From CAWGMT01 sp963823675 (GTDB lineage Bacteria > Planctomycetota > Planctomycetia > Isosphaerales > Isosphaeraceae): a stretch of DNA of 64,000 nt. Shown here in pieces: positions 1-9,817 of the stretch (positions are counted from its first letter, which is position 1; each line of letters begins with the position of its first letter). The DNA is taken from positions 620,001-684,000 of the forward strand of contig CAWGMT010000016.1 of the NCBI GenBank assembly GCA_963823675.1, written 5' to 3'. The notes beneath the pieces were generated by a model that was not told the origin of the DNA, did not search any database, and saw only the letters and a list, made by a program, of their open reading frames with translations. The position numbers and the translations under genes are program-made.

Positions 1-567
1 GTCAGCCACTTGCATGCCGACCACTCTTGCGGACTGGAAGATTTCGGCTACTACTCGTTTTTTGCCTTGGGCCGCCGAGCCACAGTGCTCTTACACCCCG
101 ACGCCTCGGCGCGACTCTGGAATGGTCTGCTCGCGGCCGGGATGGAGTTCGTCCAGCTCAATGCCGACGTGCCACTCGTTCAGAAAGAACTCGGCGACTA
201 CTTTGAATTGATCGATCTCGACCTGGCCCGGCCGGTCAAGTTCGGGCCGTTCGCGATCGAGTGCCGGCGGACGATCCATGGTGTGCCCACGTTTGCTTTC
301 CGGATCACGGCCGGTGGGCGGATATTGGGGTTCAGCGCCGACACCACGTATGATCCGAGCCTGATCGACTGGCTCAGCACGGCCGACTTGATCGTGCACG
401 AAGTCACGAACCTCGTTCACACGGGAGTGCACACTCCTTACGAGAAACTCGCGGCCTTGCCCGAATCGATCCGCTTTAAGATGCGTCTCACGCATTACCC
501 GGACGACTTCGACGTGGATTCGAGTGTGATCGAGCCGCTTCGCGAGGGACGGCTTTACGAGGTGTAA
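1..567 (+). CDS. MBL-fold metallo-hydrolase, 3' part (cut by window start)
   Basis: The reading frame is open from base 1, so the N-terminus lies outside the window. The visible part opens with SHLHADHS, the HxHxDH zinc-binding motif of the metallo-beta-lactamase/RNase Z fold. It continues with a later conserved Asp (GFSADTTYD) and a C-terminal His in THYPDD, the usual order of metal ligands. The overall pattern suits a phosphodiesterase or RNase Z-like hydrolase, but the substrate cannot be read from the sequence. It converges with the thioredoxin gene that follows on the other strand. Confidence 0.75.
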   Translation, partial: VSHLHADHSCGLEDFGYYSFFALGRRATVLLHPDASARLWNGLLAAGMEFVQLNADVPLVQKELGDYFELIDLDLARPVKFGPFAIECRRTIHGVPTFAFRITAGGRILGFSADTTYDPSLIDWLSTADLIVHEVTNLVHTGVHTPYEKLAALPESIRFKMRLTHYPDDFDVDSSVIEPLREGRLYEV

Positions 568-584
568 TGCGGCTCAACGGGCCC

Positions 585-1148
585 TCAATCGCCGTGCAGG
601 GCGCGCAACCGCGGCGATAGTCTGAGGATGAGCTGGGCGCGTTCGAACTCGGCAAGCCACTCGGCGATGGTGACCGCGATTGCTTGCTCGCTGGGAGGAA
701 CAAGCCCCGTGGGACAGGCCGGCCCAAGCTGCTCGGCCGCCATTCGGCGGTAGATCGATACGGTTCGCTCACCGTACCGGGCTACTTCGAACCAATCCTC
801 GCTCAGGAAGACAACGACCGGAACCCGCTGGCCGCCGTTGATGGTAAGCAGGTCGCGCGCGTCGGGTTTGACGTCACGATCCAGGAATCGGAGATCGATC
901 GCCGACGCGGCTCGCGCGAAAAGATCGAAGGCCGGGCACTGGTTGATGCAATCGCCGCACCATGCCCCTGCCAGACAGATCACCGGCATTCGCCGCGCAA
1001 AGCCCGCCAACACCTTTTCTTGCTCTACCGTGAGCGAAAATCGCGCGTGCATTGCATCCCATCGGAACCGCTGCGCGGGGGTCGCGTATTGATCCAGGAA
1101 CGACGTGTACGGCAGAGCGTCCGCAAAGATCTTGGACCAGTCGGTCAT
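585..1148 (-). CDS. Thioredoxin-family protein
   Basis: A 187-residue protein beginning MTDWSKIF, with the redox motif WCGDC (in AWCGDCINQCP) near the middle and a later VPVVVFL segment where thioredoxins carry the cis-Pro. The WCGDC variant is typical of the bacilliredoxin-like/YbbN-type thioredoxin proteins in planctomycetes and Firmicutes. There is no signal peptide, so it is probably cytoplasmic. The frame is open further upstream, but the extra 71 residues are Arg-rich and do not look coding, so the ATG at 1148 was chosen. It sits 32 bases downstream of the SWIM protein gene on the same strand and could be co-transcribed. Confidence 0.8.
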   Translation of the reverse strand: MTDWSKIFADALPYTSFLDQYATPAQRFRWDAMHARFSLTVEQEKVLAGFARRMPVICLAGAWCGDCINQCPAFDLFARAASAIDLRFLDRDVKPDARDLLTINGGQRVPVVVFLSEDWFEVARYGERTVSIYRRMAAEQLGPACPTGLVPPSEQAIAVTIAEWLAEFERAQLILRLSPRLRALHGD

Positions 1149-1180
1149 GAGTACCCTCGACGTTGATGAATCAACAGCGG

Positions 1181-1840
1181 TCAAATCCATCCCAAGGCGG
1201 ACAATGCCGCGAGATGTTTGCAGTGGGTCTTGCGGCAGTTGACACTCTCGGCAATCTGGAAGATCCAGTCGGCGCAGTCGCATTGGGTCAAGCCATCGGC
1301 GAGCCGGCAGACATAATAGGGACCGTGGTCGAGCGGGGGCAAGAGCCGTGTAAGCCGCCACTGAATGGGTGCCGCCTCGGTACCCACGACCTTTTCGGTG
1401 CGGTAGGTCTGGCCGGCGATCGACACCAGCACAACCCGCGGCGAGCCGTCAGCCGGCCGGGCGAGGGTCAGCACGACGAGCGGCGGCTCGCGCAGCGCCG
1501 CGTCGATCGCTTTGGTACCCAGCTCGGCACGAAGCCGCTCCCAGGACCGCCGGGCTTCGTTCAAGGCATTGCGGAAGTGCCAGGTTGTGGGATGGAATGG
1601 CCCGAACGCCGCTTCGGCGGCTTCGAGATCGACCGTCGCGACGTCCACGATCATTCGTCCTCGCTGCGCCAGCTCGACGGCAGAGCGGTAGGGATCTGAT
1701 TCATCGCGGTCACGTAGCCGCTGCTGCTGCGACTGAGCGAACGGCCGCGTTGCCTTTATCCAGGCTTCTTGGATTCCCCGAAGCCGCCCCAGTTTATCCT
1801 CAGCCGGCACTGTCGAAGTCTGTCGACCGCGGTCGATCAT
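1181..1840 (-). CDS. SWIM zinc-finger-like protein
   Basis: A 219-residue protein. The C-terminal 45 residues hold a CxC...CxH pattern (QCDCADW, then NCRKTHCKHLAAL), the signature of SWIM zinc fingers that bind DNA or protein. The N-terminal two thirds are charged and unrecognised. The start was set at 1840 because GGAGG lies five bases upstream; an in-frame ATG five codons earlier overlaps that Shine-Dalgarno. Its partner or target is not evident from the neighbours. The 230 bases upstream hold no convincing gene. Confidence 0.65.
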   Translation of the reverse strand: MIDRGRQTSTVPAEDKLGRLRGIQEAWIKATRPFAQSQQQRLRDRDESDPYRSAVELAQRGRMIVDVATVDLEAAEAAFGPFHPTTWHFRNALNEARRSWERLRAELGTKAIDAALREPPLVVLTLARPADGSPRVVLVSIAGQTYRTEKVVGTEAAPIQWRLTRLLPPLDHGPYYVCRLADGLTQCDCADWIFQIAESVNCRKTHCKHLAALSALGWI

Positions 1841-2070
1841 GATGGCCTCCATTCCAGGTGCACTTTGGCTCGAACCGGGCAGAAATGGGTGTACCAAATA
1901 CCAGGCGCGAAATCAAGGCGGCCTATCTTCGGGGCAGTCGATTCCGGGCCGTCGCATAGGCGGCGAGTATTCCGGATCGCCCGGGGTGAATTGCCTCCAG
2001 GCCCAGCTTCGACTGATCGGCGGACGAAAGGTGCTGGTCCGTGCCGGCAAAGATGACCAAGCGCTGGCAT

Positions 2071-3864
2071 TCAGGGAGCTTGAAGAGCTCGTTCGACGGC
2101 ACTCAGGTCGCGCTGGTGCAACCTGGGAAGAGCGGTCCTGAGGATGAACCGAAGTCGGCCACCCCGTGAGGGTTCCTGGGTCGGCAGACTATCGGCGCGA
2201 AAATTCGGCGCTTTCGACGTCGGGCTGACGACGGCCACTACCTGGAAAGGAGTATCGCGATCACGTCGCAGAATCATGGTGCGGAGCGCCAGGAGATCAT
2301 GGGTCGAGCTGTGACGGAAGAGAACCTCGCGGAGCCCGTCGCCGGCCGTAACCGCCAGCACTGCCACCAGGAAAACAGCCAGGATCCCGCGCTGGCGGTC
2401 GTCGCGACGTTGTGCCCAGCGGTAAAGCGAGCGGATGATGAATACCGAAGCCACCACCATGTCGAGCGCCAGATGCAGCCCCAGCGCGGTTGCGGCATCC
2501 GCCCGTCCCCGCATGAGGTCGTTGACGGCCTCGTTCAGAGCGGCACTGGCCCACCAGGCAACCGACACGGCGGTTGCGGGTGCCAATCCGATCAGGACCT
2601 TGATCGAAACGCGGCGATTGACCAGGTTGGCGAGCGTCTGTGCGGCCAGCAGGTTCAGCGGCACGAGCATGTTCAGATCGAAAGCGCTGCGCGGCCCATT
2701 AGGCCAGACCGCCGGTGCCAGAGCGGCGACGGCCAACCAGATGACCCAGAGCGACCCGCCGATCGTCTCGCGCGCATCGGTCTCGTCAACGAGTGCCGAC
2801 CGGATCGACCATAACGCTCCGAAGAGACCGAGCGGCAGCGTCACCGGTGCCAGATCGATCAGGCGCGCCAGCAGTCCTGACCATCGATCGGTCAAGAGCG
2901 CATCCGGCGGAAACCCAAGCGCCGTTATCGCCTCCCAGCCATGAACATCGATCATGAGCACGAACCAGGGCAAGGCGATACCAACAGCAATCGCCAGGGA
3001 AAGCATCGCACCGACCAGCGTCGGATTGTCTCGCCAGTTCCTTAACCAAGCCCACACGCCAATCCGCCGCGACGAGAGCATTTTGGCGCCGCGGAGGTAG
3101 TATTGATGCAAGAGCACGATCGGGATGACCAAGAGGCCGATGCCGCCCAGCGTGAGTAGAGTCAGGCCTAGCGCCAATCCCCCGGCAACCGCCCAGACCA
3201 TCGGGCTGGCCCAGGGCCAGGGCCGGGTTGACTCGCTGGTTACGCGCTCATGCCACCCGTACGCCAAGAGCGTGGCCAGCACGCCACAAAGCGCCAGCGT
3301 GCTCGGCGTCGCCTCCTGGATGCGCAGCAAGAGGCTCTGGTTGAACCCGACGAGAACCGCGGCGGTCAGCCCGACCCCTGCTCCCCGCCACAGCCGGCCG
3401 TGCAGGTAAACCAGGACGATTGCCAGTGCCCCGGCCACATAGCTGGGCAAAACGCTGGCCAGCGGATCACAATCGGTGGTGAGCCAAAAGCCCAGGGCCT
3501 CGAGCCAGGCATAGAGGGGAGGCTGGAACGAAACCACGCGAAAGGCGGCCGATTCTTGAGCCGGCTTGATACTTGCTGACAAGGGCGTTTGGTCAAGCGC
3601 CAGCCCATCAAGCACAGCCAGGCCCCGCAAACCCCACAACGGTGCGGGAGGTGTGAGGTCCCAGGCGTTCAATGCCACCAGGCCCGGCAGAATCGCGACC
3701 AGAACCACCAGCGGAAAGACCATTGCCGAGCGTGGTGCCGGGCGGATCAGCGGCCGCACGAGCAGCTCGGGTTCCGCGATGGCGATCCGGGAGACGCGGT
3801 CCCGAATCGGTTCCCGAACGTCCCAGGGCGCGACTCGCCACCGCAGTGATGGACCCGGATCCAT
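2071..3864 (-). CDS. Multi-pass membrane glycosyltransferase-like protein (GT39/ArnT type)
   Basis: A 597-residue integral membrane protein with a cytoplasmic N-terminus of about 45 residues and around ten hydrophobic segments, followed by a soluble charged C-terminus (roughly the last 70 residues). The arrangement, with acidic and aromatic residues after the first membrane span (LNAWDLTPPAP) and an FQPPLYAWLEALGFW stretch, is that of the GT39/GT83 superfamily. These enzymes move sugars from polyprenyl-phosphate carriers to proteins or lipid A. The family assignment is by topology and pattern; the acceptor is unknown. Confidence 0.6.
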   Translation of the reverse strand: MDPGPSLRWRVAPWDVREPIRDRVSRIAIAEPELLVRPLIRPAPRSAMVFPLVVLVAILPGLVALNAWDLTPPAPLWGLRGLAVLDGLALDQTPLSASIKPAQESAAFRVVSFQPPLYAWLEALGFWLTTDCDPLASVLPSYVAGALAIVLVYLHGRLWRGAGVGLTAAVLVGFNQSLLLRIQEATPSTLALCGVLATLLAYGWHERVTSESTRPWPWASPMVWAVAGGLALGLTLLTLGGIGLLVIPIVLLHQYYLRGAKMLSSRRIGVWAWLRNWRDNPTLVGAMLSLAIAVGIALPWFVLMIDVHGWEAITALGFPPDALLTDRWSGLLARLIDLAPVTLPLGLFGALWSIRSALVDETDARETIGGSLWVIWLAVAALAPAVWPNGPRSAFDLNMLVPLNLLAAQTLANLVNRRVSIKVLIGLAPATAVSVAWWASAALNEAVNDLMRGRADAATALGLHLALDMVVASVFIIRSLYRWAQRRDDRQRGILAVFLVAVLAVTAGDGLREVLFRHSSTHDLLALRTMILRRDRDTPFQVVAVVSPTSKAPNFRADSLPTQEPSRGGRLRFILRTALPRLHQRDLSAVERALQAP

Positions 3865-4004
3865 GAGCCCAGTTCTCCCGGCCAGCTCGATCGACCGATC
3901 TCTCGATGCTCGATGTTCGAGAAGCGAAGGTCAGCAAGCGCGGACAATACCATATTCTTCAAAGTCGCGGGATAGCGACTTTTTCCGGTGAGTTCTCCTC
4001 CCGG

Positions 4005-5267
4005 TTACGCATCTTGGGATGGTTGATTGCCGGCTGCCGACAGCGAACCTGAGATCGGAAATCGAGCAGAGCGGGCCCGCAATTGCTCGAGATTGCGCCG
4101 AAGCGCGCCCAGACCATCGTCGCCGTTGATCAATTCACAGCAAGGTAAGACCACGCGAAGCAGGTCGGGGTGGGCAGGACCCATGGTGGCGACCACCTGT
4201 TTCAGAGCTTGCAAGAAACGATCGACACCTTCGTCGGCCATGTGAACATGTGTCACCAGTTGCTCGAGCTCGGCCAGAGAGTAGGACGACAACGTGTTCT
4301 CATCGTGCGCCGCTGGCCCGGCCGGTGAACCTGGCGGCGCCGTGCCCGAAACAGCAGCGCGGGAAGCCGGTGCCAACGGCGATGCGCAGGAACGCTCCGA
4401 GCTCACGTCACGCTCCCGAATCGAGGAGAGATCGGCATCGCGCATCCGGCGACCGCTCTCGATCGCCTGAACCAACTGCTCTTGAGCCTCGACGACATAG
4501 GCGGCCCAGTCGGTGGAAAAGTCCTGGCGGAACGCTTCGATGTAGCCAGGTTCGTACTGTCTGGAGAGCCACTTGAGCTGGTGGAAAACCCGGTGCGACA
4601 AGGCTTGCAGCTCCTCGGTCAATTCGGCCTCGCGGTCCTGGGAAGCCTGGAAAGCGCGAAAGCGTCCGATCCAGACTTTGAGCCGCGCGTACTGTTCGTG
4701 CTTGTTCAGCGAGCCGAACGCGCCCATGCCCGCGTTGACCTCGTGACCGAGAAGGTTAAGCTGACCGCCCGGGAAATGCGCTTCGGCATCCCAGAGCAGC
4801 CGGTCTTCGGCGGCGAACTGCTGGGCCAATTCCGGCTGAAGCCGGTCGAGCTCACGCCGGAGTTGACGGTACTGATCGGTCACCACGCGCAGCTCGCGGC
4901 GCGCTTCATCAAGGTCGTGTGAAGCCTCCTCCAGGTCAGTTCTAGCCTGGCGGCGCGTCCGCTCGATTTCGGCTTGTGATGTCGCGATCAGTTGCTCGGC
5001 GTCGGCCTCCGAGCCAAGCGTCGATTTATACAATGCCAGTTTGCGTACGAGGTCCTTGAGCAATTGCTCGTCGCCGTCAGCCTGTTCCAAAGTTCGCAGG
5101 CTTGCCGGCCGAAGGGCGCGAAGCCGCTCGGCCGCTTTACGGGTGCGTGATTCAGCCCCTCGAAATTGCTCGGCGGCATGCTGCGTCTCTATTTCGATTT
5201 TGCGGGCACGTGTCTTCGCTTCGGCTTGCCGGACTAACTCCGCGAGCCTTTCCAAAGCTGGCGTCAT
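4005..5267 (-). CDS. Hypothetical coiled-coil protein
   Basis: A 420-residue protein starting MTPALERLAEL. Residues about 5-160 are almost continuous charged heptads (Glu/Arg/Ala/Leu-rich), predicting a long coiled coil. A short globular region follows with the Gly-rich stretch FPGGQLNLLGHEVNAGMGAFGS, then a second helical part and a Pro/Ser/Ala linker before a helical C-terminus. There is no signal peptide or membrane span. No family was recognised; the build resembles scaffold or cytoskeleton-associated proteins. An upstream in-frame start would add 26 Arg-rich residues and is less likely. Confidence 0.6.
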   Translation of the reverse strand: MTPALERLAELVRQAEAKTRARKIEIETQHAAEQFRGAESRTRKAAERLRALRPASLRTLEQADGDEQLLKDLVRKLALYKSTLGSEADAEQLIATSQAEIERTRRQARTDLEEASHDLDEARRELRVVTDQYRQLRRELDRLQPELAQQFAAEDRLLWDAEAHFPGGQLNLLGHEVNAGMGAFGSLNKHEQYARLKVWIGRFRAFQASQDREAELTEELQALSHRVFHQLKWLSRQYEPGYIEAFRQDFSTDWAAYVVEAQEQLVQAIESGRRMRDADLSSIRERDVSSERSCASPLAPASRAAVSGTAPPGSPAGPAAHDENTLSSYSLAELEQLVTHVHMADEGVDRFLQALKQVVATMGPAHPDLLRVVLPCCELINGDDGLGALRRNLEQLRARSARFPISGSLSAAGNQPSQDA

Positions 5268-5503
5268 GGTCGTCTCTCGCCTTCTACCTAGACGCGATTT
5301 AACTCCATCATACACAGCCCAGTGATCAAGGTGAACCCGCCGCATCTCCGCGTGAGGCGATCCAGAACGGCTTGCCGCCGTCTCGGGGCCCCAGCATGAT
5401 CACGCTGCCTCCACCGATCACTCATTCAGCTTAATCGAATCGGGGTGTATGATGACAGCGCCTGGGCTCGGTCCCATGTACTCGATTCCACAGGAGCTTC
5501 TCC

Positions 5504-6244
5504 ATGCCCGGATCCTGGTTCCGCTGGCCAATCACGACAGTGCTTTCGTTTCTGACCCTCATGGCCGCGTCCGTAGGGAGCGAAGCCGCCGACAACACAC
5601 TCAGCCCAGAGGAGAAAAAAGAAGGGTGGGTCCTGTTGTTTGACGGCAAGAGTCTCGACGGCTGGCAGACGAGCAACCAGCGGCCCAGCAGGGTACCGGT
5701 GGATGAAGGGAGCATCAATCCACACGGCTGCGGCGGCTACATGATGATCCACGAGAAGACCTGGTTGGACTTCGCGGTGTCATTCGATTTCAAGATCAGC
5801 AAGGGATGCAACAGCGGAGTCTTCGTCCGCACCTACCCGCTCACGCCGCGCCCGGGGAAGGACGTCGGTTTCAACGGGATCGAGGTTGCAATCGATGACA
5901 CAGCCACCGCCGGCTATCACGACACCGGGGCGATCTATGACCTGGTCAAGCCAGCGAGGAATGCCATGAAGCCGCCCGGCCAGTGGAACCACATGGTGAT
6001 CACCTGCGACGGGCCCAAGCTCGCCGTCGAGGTTAACGGAGAGCTGGTCACCCGGATGAACCTCGACGAATGGACCATGCCCAACCGCCGCCCCGACGGC
6101 TCGGAACACAAGTTTGACATCGCCTACAAGAGCCATCCCCGCTCTGGCTACATCGGGCTTCAGGACCACGGCTCGGCATGCTGGTACAAGAATATCAAGA
6201 TCAAGGCGCTGCATCCGCCGAACCGGGGACGCGATCGACCTTGA
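5504..6244 (+). CDS. Secreted DUF1080 protein (3-keto-disaccharide hydrolase-like)
   Basis: A 246-residue protein with an N-terminal signal peptide (residues 1-29, cut near SEAADN). One DUF1080 domain follows, opening with the family pattern WVLLFDGKSLDGWQ and closing with SGYIGLQDHG and WYKNIKI. DUF1080 has a concanavalin-like beta-sandwich fold; characterised members cleave 3-keto-glycosides, and the family is greatly expanded in planctomycetes. The ATG has AGGAG seven bases upstream. The protein is monocistronic as far as can be seen and probably acts in the periplasm on plant or algal sugars. Confidence 0.85.
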   Translation: MPGSWFRWPITTVLSFLTLMAASVGSEAADNTLSPEEKKEGWVLLFDGKSLDGWQTSNQRPSRVPVDEGSINPHGCGGYMMIHEKTWLDFAVSFDFKISKGCNSGVFVRTYPLTPRPGKDVGFNGIEVAIDDTATAGYHDTGAIYDLVKPARNAMKPPGQWNHMVITCDGPKLAVEVNGELVTRMNLDEWTMPNRRPDGSEHKFDIAYKSHPRSGYIGLQDHGSACWYKNIKIKALHPPNRGRDRP

Positions 6245-6492
6245 GATGAACGAACCCATCCCGCCAATCTGGTCTACGCGCTGCCCCGCGCCGCGGCCAG
6301 CCTGGTGACAAACGCAGCGTGCTCGGGGGTGGCGCAGCCGAGGTCGAGTACGGCGCGCAGCCGTTGCCGATCGCCCTTGAGAAGGGCTTCTGAATCGACC
6401 GATGCCTACCCCGCCCAAGCGAAGGCTTCAAGCCAACACCCAGACCTTCGCAGCCGTCCGATGTGCGGATCAGCTTGCCCGAAAGCACCTGC

Positions 6493-7910
6493 TCAAAGTG
6501 CGTAAGTCAGCCCGCCGTGGGGGAATACGCGTAGACGCCAAGTGCCCGTTGGCAGAGCGCGGCCGTGACGTCCAAGGGCCGTCGCCGCCGCCTGCCAGAG
6601 CGCGGCTTGGTCGCCAAAGAGCTGGACCGGTCCCAGCCGCGGGCCGACTCGCTGGTAGAGCGGTGGGGCGTAGACCAGGACCCTGCGATCGACAACCAGC
6701 TCCCTCGCCCAGCGCAGCATGAACGCGGCCGGTGAGCCAGCGGCCGCGGTGGCCCGCTCCGCTAGCGGCAGAAACCGGCGGATCGTCCAGCCTCCGAGTG
6801 CGCCCGTCGCGCCAATGGACCGCAGCGTGGCGATCGGGAACGACCGATCAATCTCAGCGGGATCGGTCCAGAACAAGCCGATCAGCAGTCCGCCGGGCCG
6901 GCAGGCCGCCCGGTGGTGCAGCAGTACCTTGAAGCTCTGCATCGGGTCGCCCGGCCAGGGATCGTTGCCGGCGACGATCAAATCGGCCGCTGGCGCCAGG
7001 GTGCGCAGAATCGCTCCCCGGCTTCGGCCGCCAGCAGATCCTGCACGGGCTCGGGATGCCCCGCGATCACCCGGAAGACCTGCCCCAGACCACCGATCAA
7101 ATGGCTGATCGACCAGCACGGGCCGAGCTTTGCAGCCGCCTCGTGGATCGTTTGCCGCATCGGGTTGGACGCTGCGTTGCCGCCCAGAAGGCCAGCCGCG
7201 TCGGATCGCACGCTCAAGCCCTCGTGATGCAACGCCCCGAGCGTAGAACGGTGGCTCGTTCCGGGAAAAATCAATTTGTAACCACCCCCGAAACCCGCTT
7301 GAAGATGGGGCAGCACCGAGCCCACCAGGATGCGGACATCGGCCTGGACCACGGGTCGAAATACGCGCACCGGAACCCGCTTTTGTGTGGTGCCCAGGTC
7401 GACATACGCGGAGGGATCGTCCACCGGCGGACTGAAACATCGATAACTCGCCACGATCGAGTCGCCGAGCCGTCGGCACATCGCTTCGGTGTCGACAGCG
7501 TGGTGACGCCCGACACCGATGCTGATCGTCACATCATCGTTGCGTATTCCCGCTGCATGCAAACGCCGCAGCACGATCGGCAATGCTTCACGGACGGGCG
7601 TCCAGCGCGACGGGTCGTCGACAATGATCGCCACCCGGGCACCCGGAGCCAGATGTTGCTCCAGCCGCGCGGATCCTACGGGCGATTCGAGCGCCTGCGC
7701 CAGTGCGCCGGGATAGTCATCGAGCGGACCGCTCAGGTCGGGCCAGACGACATCGACATCCGCTCCGCCGATCGGCCCGGCGGCCGGCAGCCTCAATTCC
7801 AGCGAGCCCTGCGGGCCCCACGGAATCGTGATCGGCCTCCCGGCCACCGCCGGGTCTGATGGCGCGCCCTTAGCTGCGAGCAACGCCGGATCGATGGGTG
7901 GTTGCTTCAT
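6493..7910 (-). CDS. LarA-like nickel-pincer racemase (DUF2088), frameshifted
   Basis: Two overlapping frames together encode about 470 residues of a LarA-family protein. The first (down to about 7015) carries ISIGVGRHH and GGGYKLIFPGTSH, matching the LarA His motif and the Lys that holds the nickel-pincer nucleotide with the nearby nickel-ligand His. The second continues with DLIVAGNDPWPGD and the C-terminal half. One missing base near 7013-7017 breaks the frame; the protein on both sides is well conserved, so a sequencing error is as likely as true inactivation. LarA enzymes racemise lactate or other 2-hydroxyacids. No larB, larC or larE lies nearby. The gene begins 27 bases after the UPF0173 gene, probably in one operon. 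Confidence 0.8.
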
Positions 7911-7937
7911 GGCAAGAAGTTGAAGGCAAAAGCGCGT

Positions 7938-8648
7938 TCATTTCCTCGGGACTTCAAACCAATCGCCCGGTTGGAGGACGACCGGCTGAGCCGGGGTCTC
8001 GTTCTTGACCCGGACGGCCCAGGCCTGGGCGTCCTGCTCGATGCGCGGGAACGTGCCATAGTGGATCGGCAAGACAAACCGAGGATGAAGCAGTCGCACG
8101 GTGCGCACAGCGTCATCGGGCCCCATGGTGTAGTAGTCGCCGATTGGCAGGATCGCCAGGTCGAGGCCTTCCTCGCCGATCAGCGCCATGTCTCCGAAGA
8201 GCGCGGTATCGGCGGCATCGTAGATCTTGGTTCCGTCGGGGAACGTCACGATGAAGCCGCACGGATTGCCGCCGTTGCTTCCGTCGGGGAGCACAGAGCC
8301 GTGAAAGGCCAGCGTCAGTTTGACGCGAACGGTGTTGTCAAAAAGGAAGCTGCCGCCATGCTGAAGCCCCTGGACCTGTTCGCCGGCCAGTCCCTGGGCG
8401 GGCTTCTGGAGCCACTCACCAATCTCGTAATTGGTTGCGACGGTTGCTCCGGTGCGCTTGGCAATCGCCACGGCGTCGCCGACATGGTCGCCATGACCGT
8501 GCGAAATCAGAATCAAATCGGCCGGCACCTCGTCGTCGTCGACAGCCGCCTTGGGATTGCCCGTCAAGAACGGGTCGATCAGTACAGTCCGGCCGCCGCT
8601 CTCCAGCAAAAGCGACGCATGCCCCAGCCAGCGCACACGGGTGGACAT
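7938..8648 (-). CDS. UPF0173 metal-dependent hydrolase (MBL fold)
   Basis: A 236-residue protein with all landmarks of UPF0173: WLGHASLLLESGG, FLTGNPKA, the zinc motif SHGHGDH, the Asp in YDAADTALFGDM, and the closing HYGTFP. Length matches the family (about 230). No signal peptide. The reaction is not established for the family; structures show a two-metal MBL site. It is the first gene of a probable two-gene unit with the LarA-like gene. Confidence 0.88.
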   Translation of the reverse strand: MSTRVRWLGHASLLLESGGRTVLIDPFLTGNPKAAVDDDEVPADLILISHGHGDHVGDAVAIAKRTGATVATNYEIGEWLQKPAQGLAGEQVQGLQHGGSFLFDNTVRVKLTLAFHGSVLPDGSNGGNPCGFIVTFPDGTKIYDAADTALFGDMALIGEEGLDLAILPIGDYYTMGPDDAVRTVRLLHPRFVLPIHYGTFPRIEQDAQAWAVRVKNETPAQPVVLQPGDWFEVPRK

Positions 8649-8838
8649 GATGCTCTCCCATTCTCAAACTCAAAAGCCTATCAGGAAGCCGATATCTCGC
8701 AGGTGGTGCCTCACGGTTTGTCTTGACCCGCTTTAACCGATGGGGCACTCGCAAACGGCCGCAAGCAAGATCATCCCGAACGGACGGGCGATTGACAATC
8801 CATAAGTCAGCCGGACATGATGTTCAGGGAGTAACGCG

Positions 8839-9741
8839 ATGAATCAGGCCAACCCCGGAGAGGAACATCCGGCTCGGTCGTCGGAGCAGCAAACCTGCGG
8901 TGGTCAGAACCACACGGGTGAAGCCGGCGATTGCCAACGGTGCCGGGCGCTCGAGGCACGGATCGCCCAGCTCGAAGCGGCGGCAAGGCAACAGGACGGC
9001 GCGACTGGTGCATCGCCATCACAGGGGCTGAGCCTGCCTCTGCTGGAATTCAAGGCGCTTCGGCTGATTCCCTTCGGCTGGGGCGAGGGCTGGCAGCTTC
9101 GTCCTTCTCCGCCGCGGCGCCACTGGATGGACGAGTCAAAGCATGCCTATCACTGCTTGCCCCTGGTCATGGCCAACCAGTGGGGGTGGCAGATTCTCTG
9201 TCCGACGGATGTCACCGTCACCTGGGATGGAAGCCCGAATCTCGAGGGTTTGCGCGTTGATGTCGCTCCCCAGTATTCAGCCGCGATCAAGAGCCAGTTC
9301 GGCTGGGGAATCGTAACGTTCACTCCTCCCTGGCTGTTCCGGACACCGCCGGGCTGGGACCTCTACCTCAAGGGGCCGAGCAATCGCTGGAAGACCAACT
9401 GCGTAGCCCTGGACGGCGTGATCGAAACCTGGTGGCTGAACTACACGTTCACGCTCAACTGGAAATTGATCGAGCCGGGTACCGTCTTTTTCGCCCGGGG
9501 TGAAAGCTTGGGCCAGCTCCTGCCGGTTCCCCACGCGACGTTCGAAAACGCGCAGGCGGTCGAGGCCCCGATCGGCCTGCTTGAGCCCAAAGCAGCCGAA
9601 GAGCTGCTCGCCTGGCTAGAAAAGAGGCGGCAGGTGGCCGGCCAGAAGCTGAACATCCATTTCCTTTACCGCAAGGCCGAAGGAATCGAGGAACACCTCC
9701 AGCGCCTCGATGTTCCTGCGATCCGGCAAGTCGAGCCCTGA
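8839..9741 (+). CDS. DUF6065 family protein
   Basis: A 300-residue protein. Residues 1-65 are polar and hold a CxxC pair (GDCQRCR) and a short helix. From about residue 68 the sequence is Trp-rich and ordered (SKHAYHCLPLVMANQWGW, TFTPPWLFRTPPGWDLYLKG), the pattern of the DUF6065 family found in planctomycetes and proteobacteria. The C-terminal 60 residues are charged and helical. No signal peptide. Function is unknown; in other genomes such proteins often accompany 2OG-Fe(II)-type tailoring genes, but none is seen here. Confidence 0.75.
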   Translation: MNQANPGEEHPARSSEQQTCGGQNHTGEAGDCQRCRALEARIAQLEAAARQQDGATGASPSQGLSLPLLEFKALRLIPFGWGEGWQLRPSPPRRHWMDESKHAYHCLPLVMANQWGWQILCPTDVTVTWDGSPNLEGLRVDVAPQYSAAIKSQFGWGIVTFTPPWLFRTPPGWDLYLKGPSNRWKTNCVALDGVIETWWLNYTFTLNWKLIEPGTVFFARGESLGQLLPVPHATFENAQAVEAPIGLLEPKAAEELLAWLEKRRQVAGQKLNIHFLYRKAEGIEEHLQRLDVPAIRQVEP

Positions 9742-9747
9742 AAGACG

Positions 9748-9768
9748 GATCGGCCGGCCGGGCCGATC
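9748..9768. terminator. GC hairpin between convergent genes
   Basis: GATCGGCC, a five-base loop, then GGCCGATC: a perfect eight-base-pair hairpin immediately after the DUF6065 stop codon and facing the end of the minus-strand signalling operon. There is no T tract, so it may act only as an mRNA 3' end stabiliser for either strand. Confidence 0.4.
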
Positions 9769-9817
9769 GACCGGGGCGGCTCGTCCGGGACGTGATGGAG
9801 CACGTCGTCTGCTGGTC

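Noticed and set aside
6274..6410. Minus-strand stretch reading ALLKGDRQRLRAVLDLGC with a stop at 6274
   Set aside because: Protein-like but only 43 codons, no start codon and a stop just upstream; too little to call a gene or name a family.
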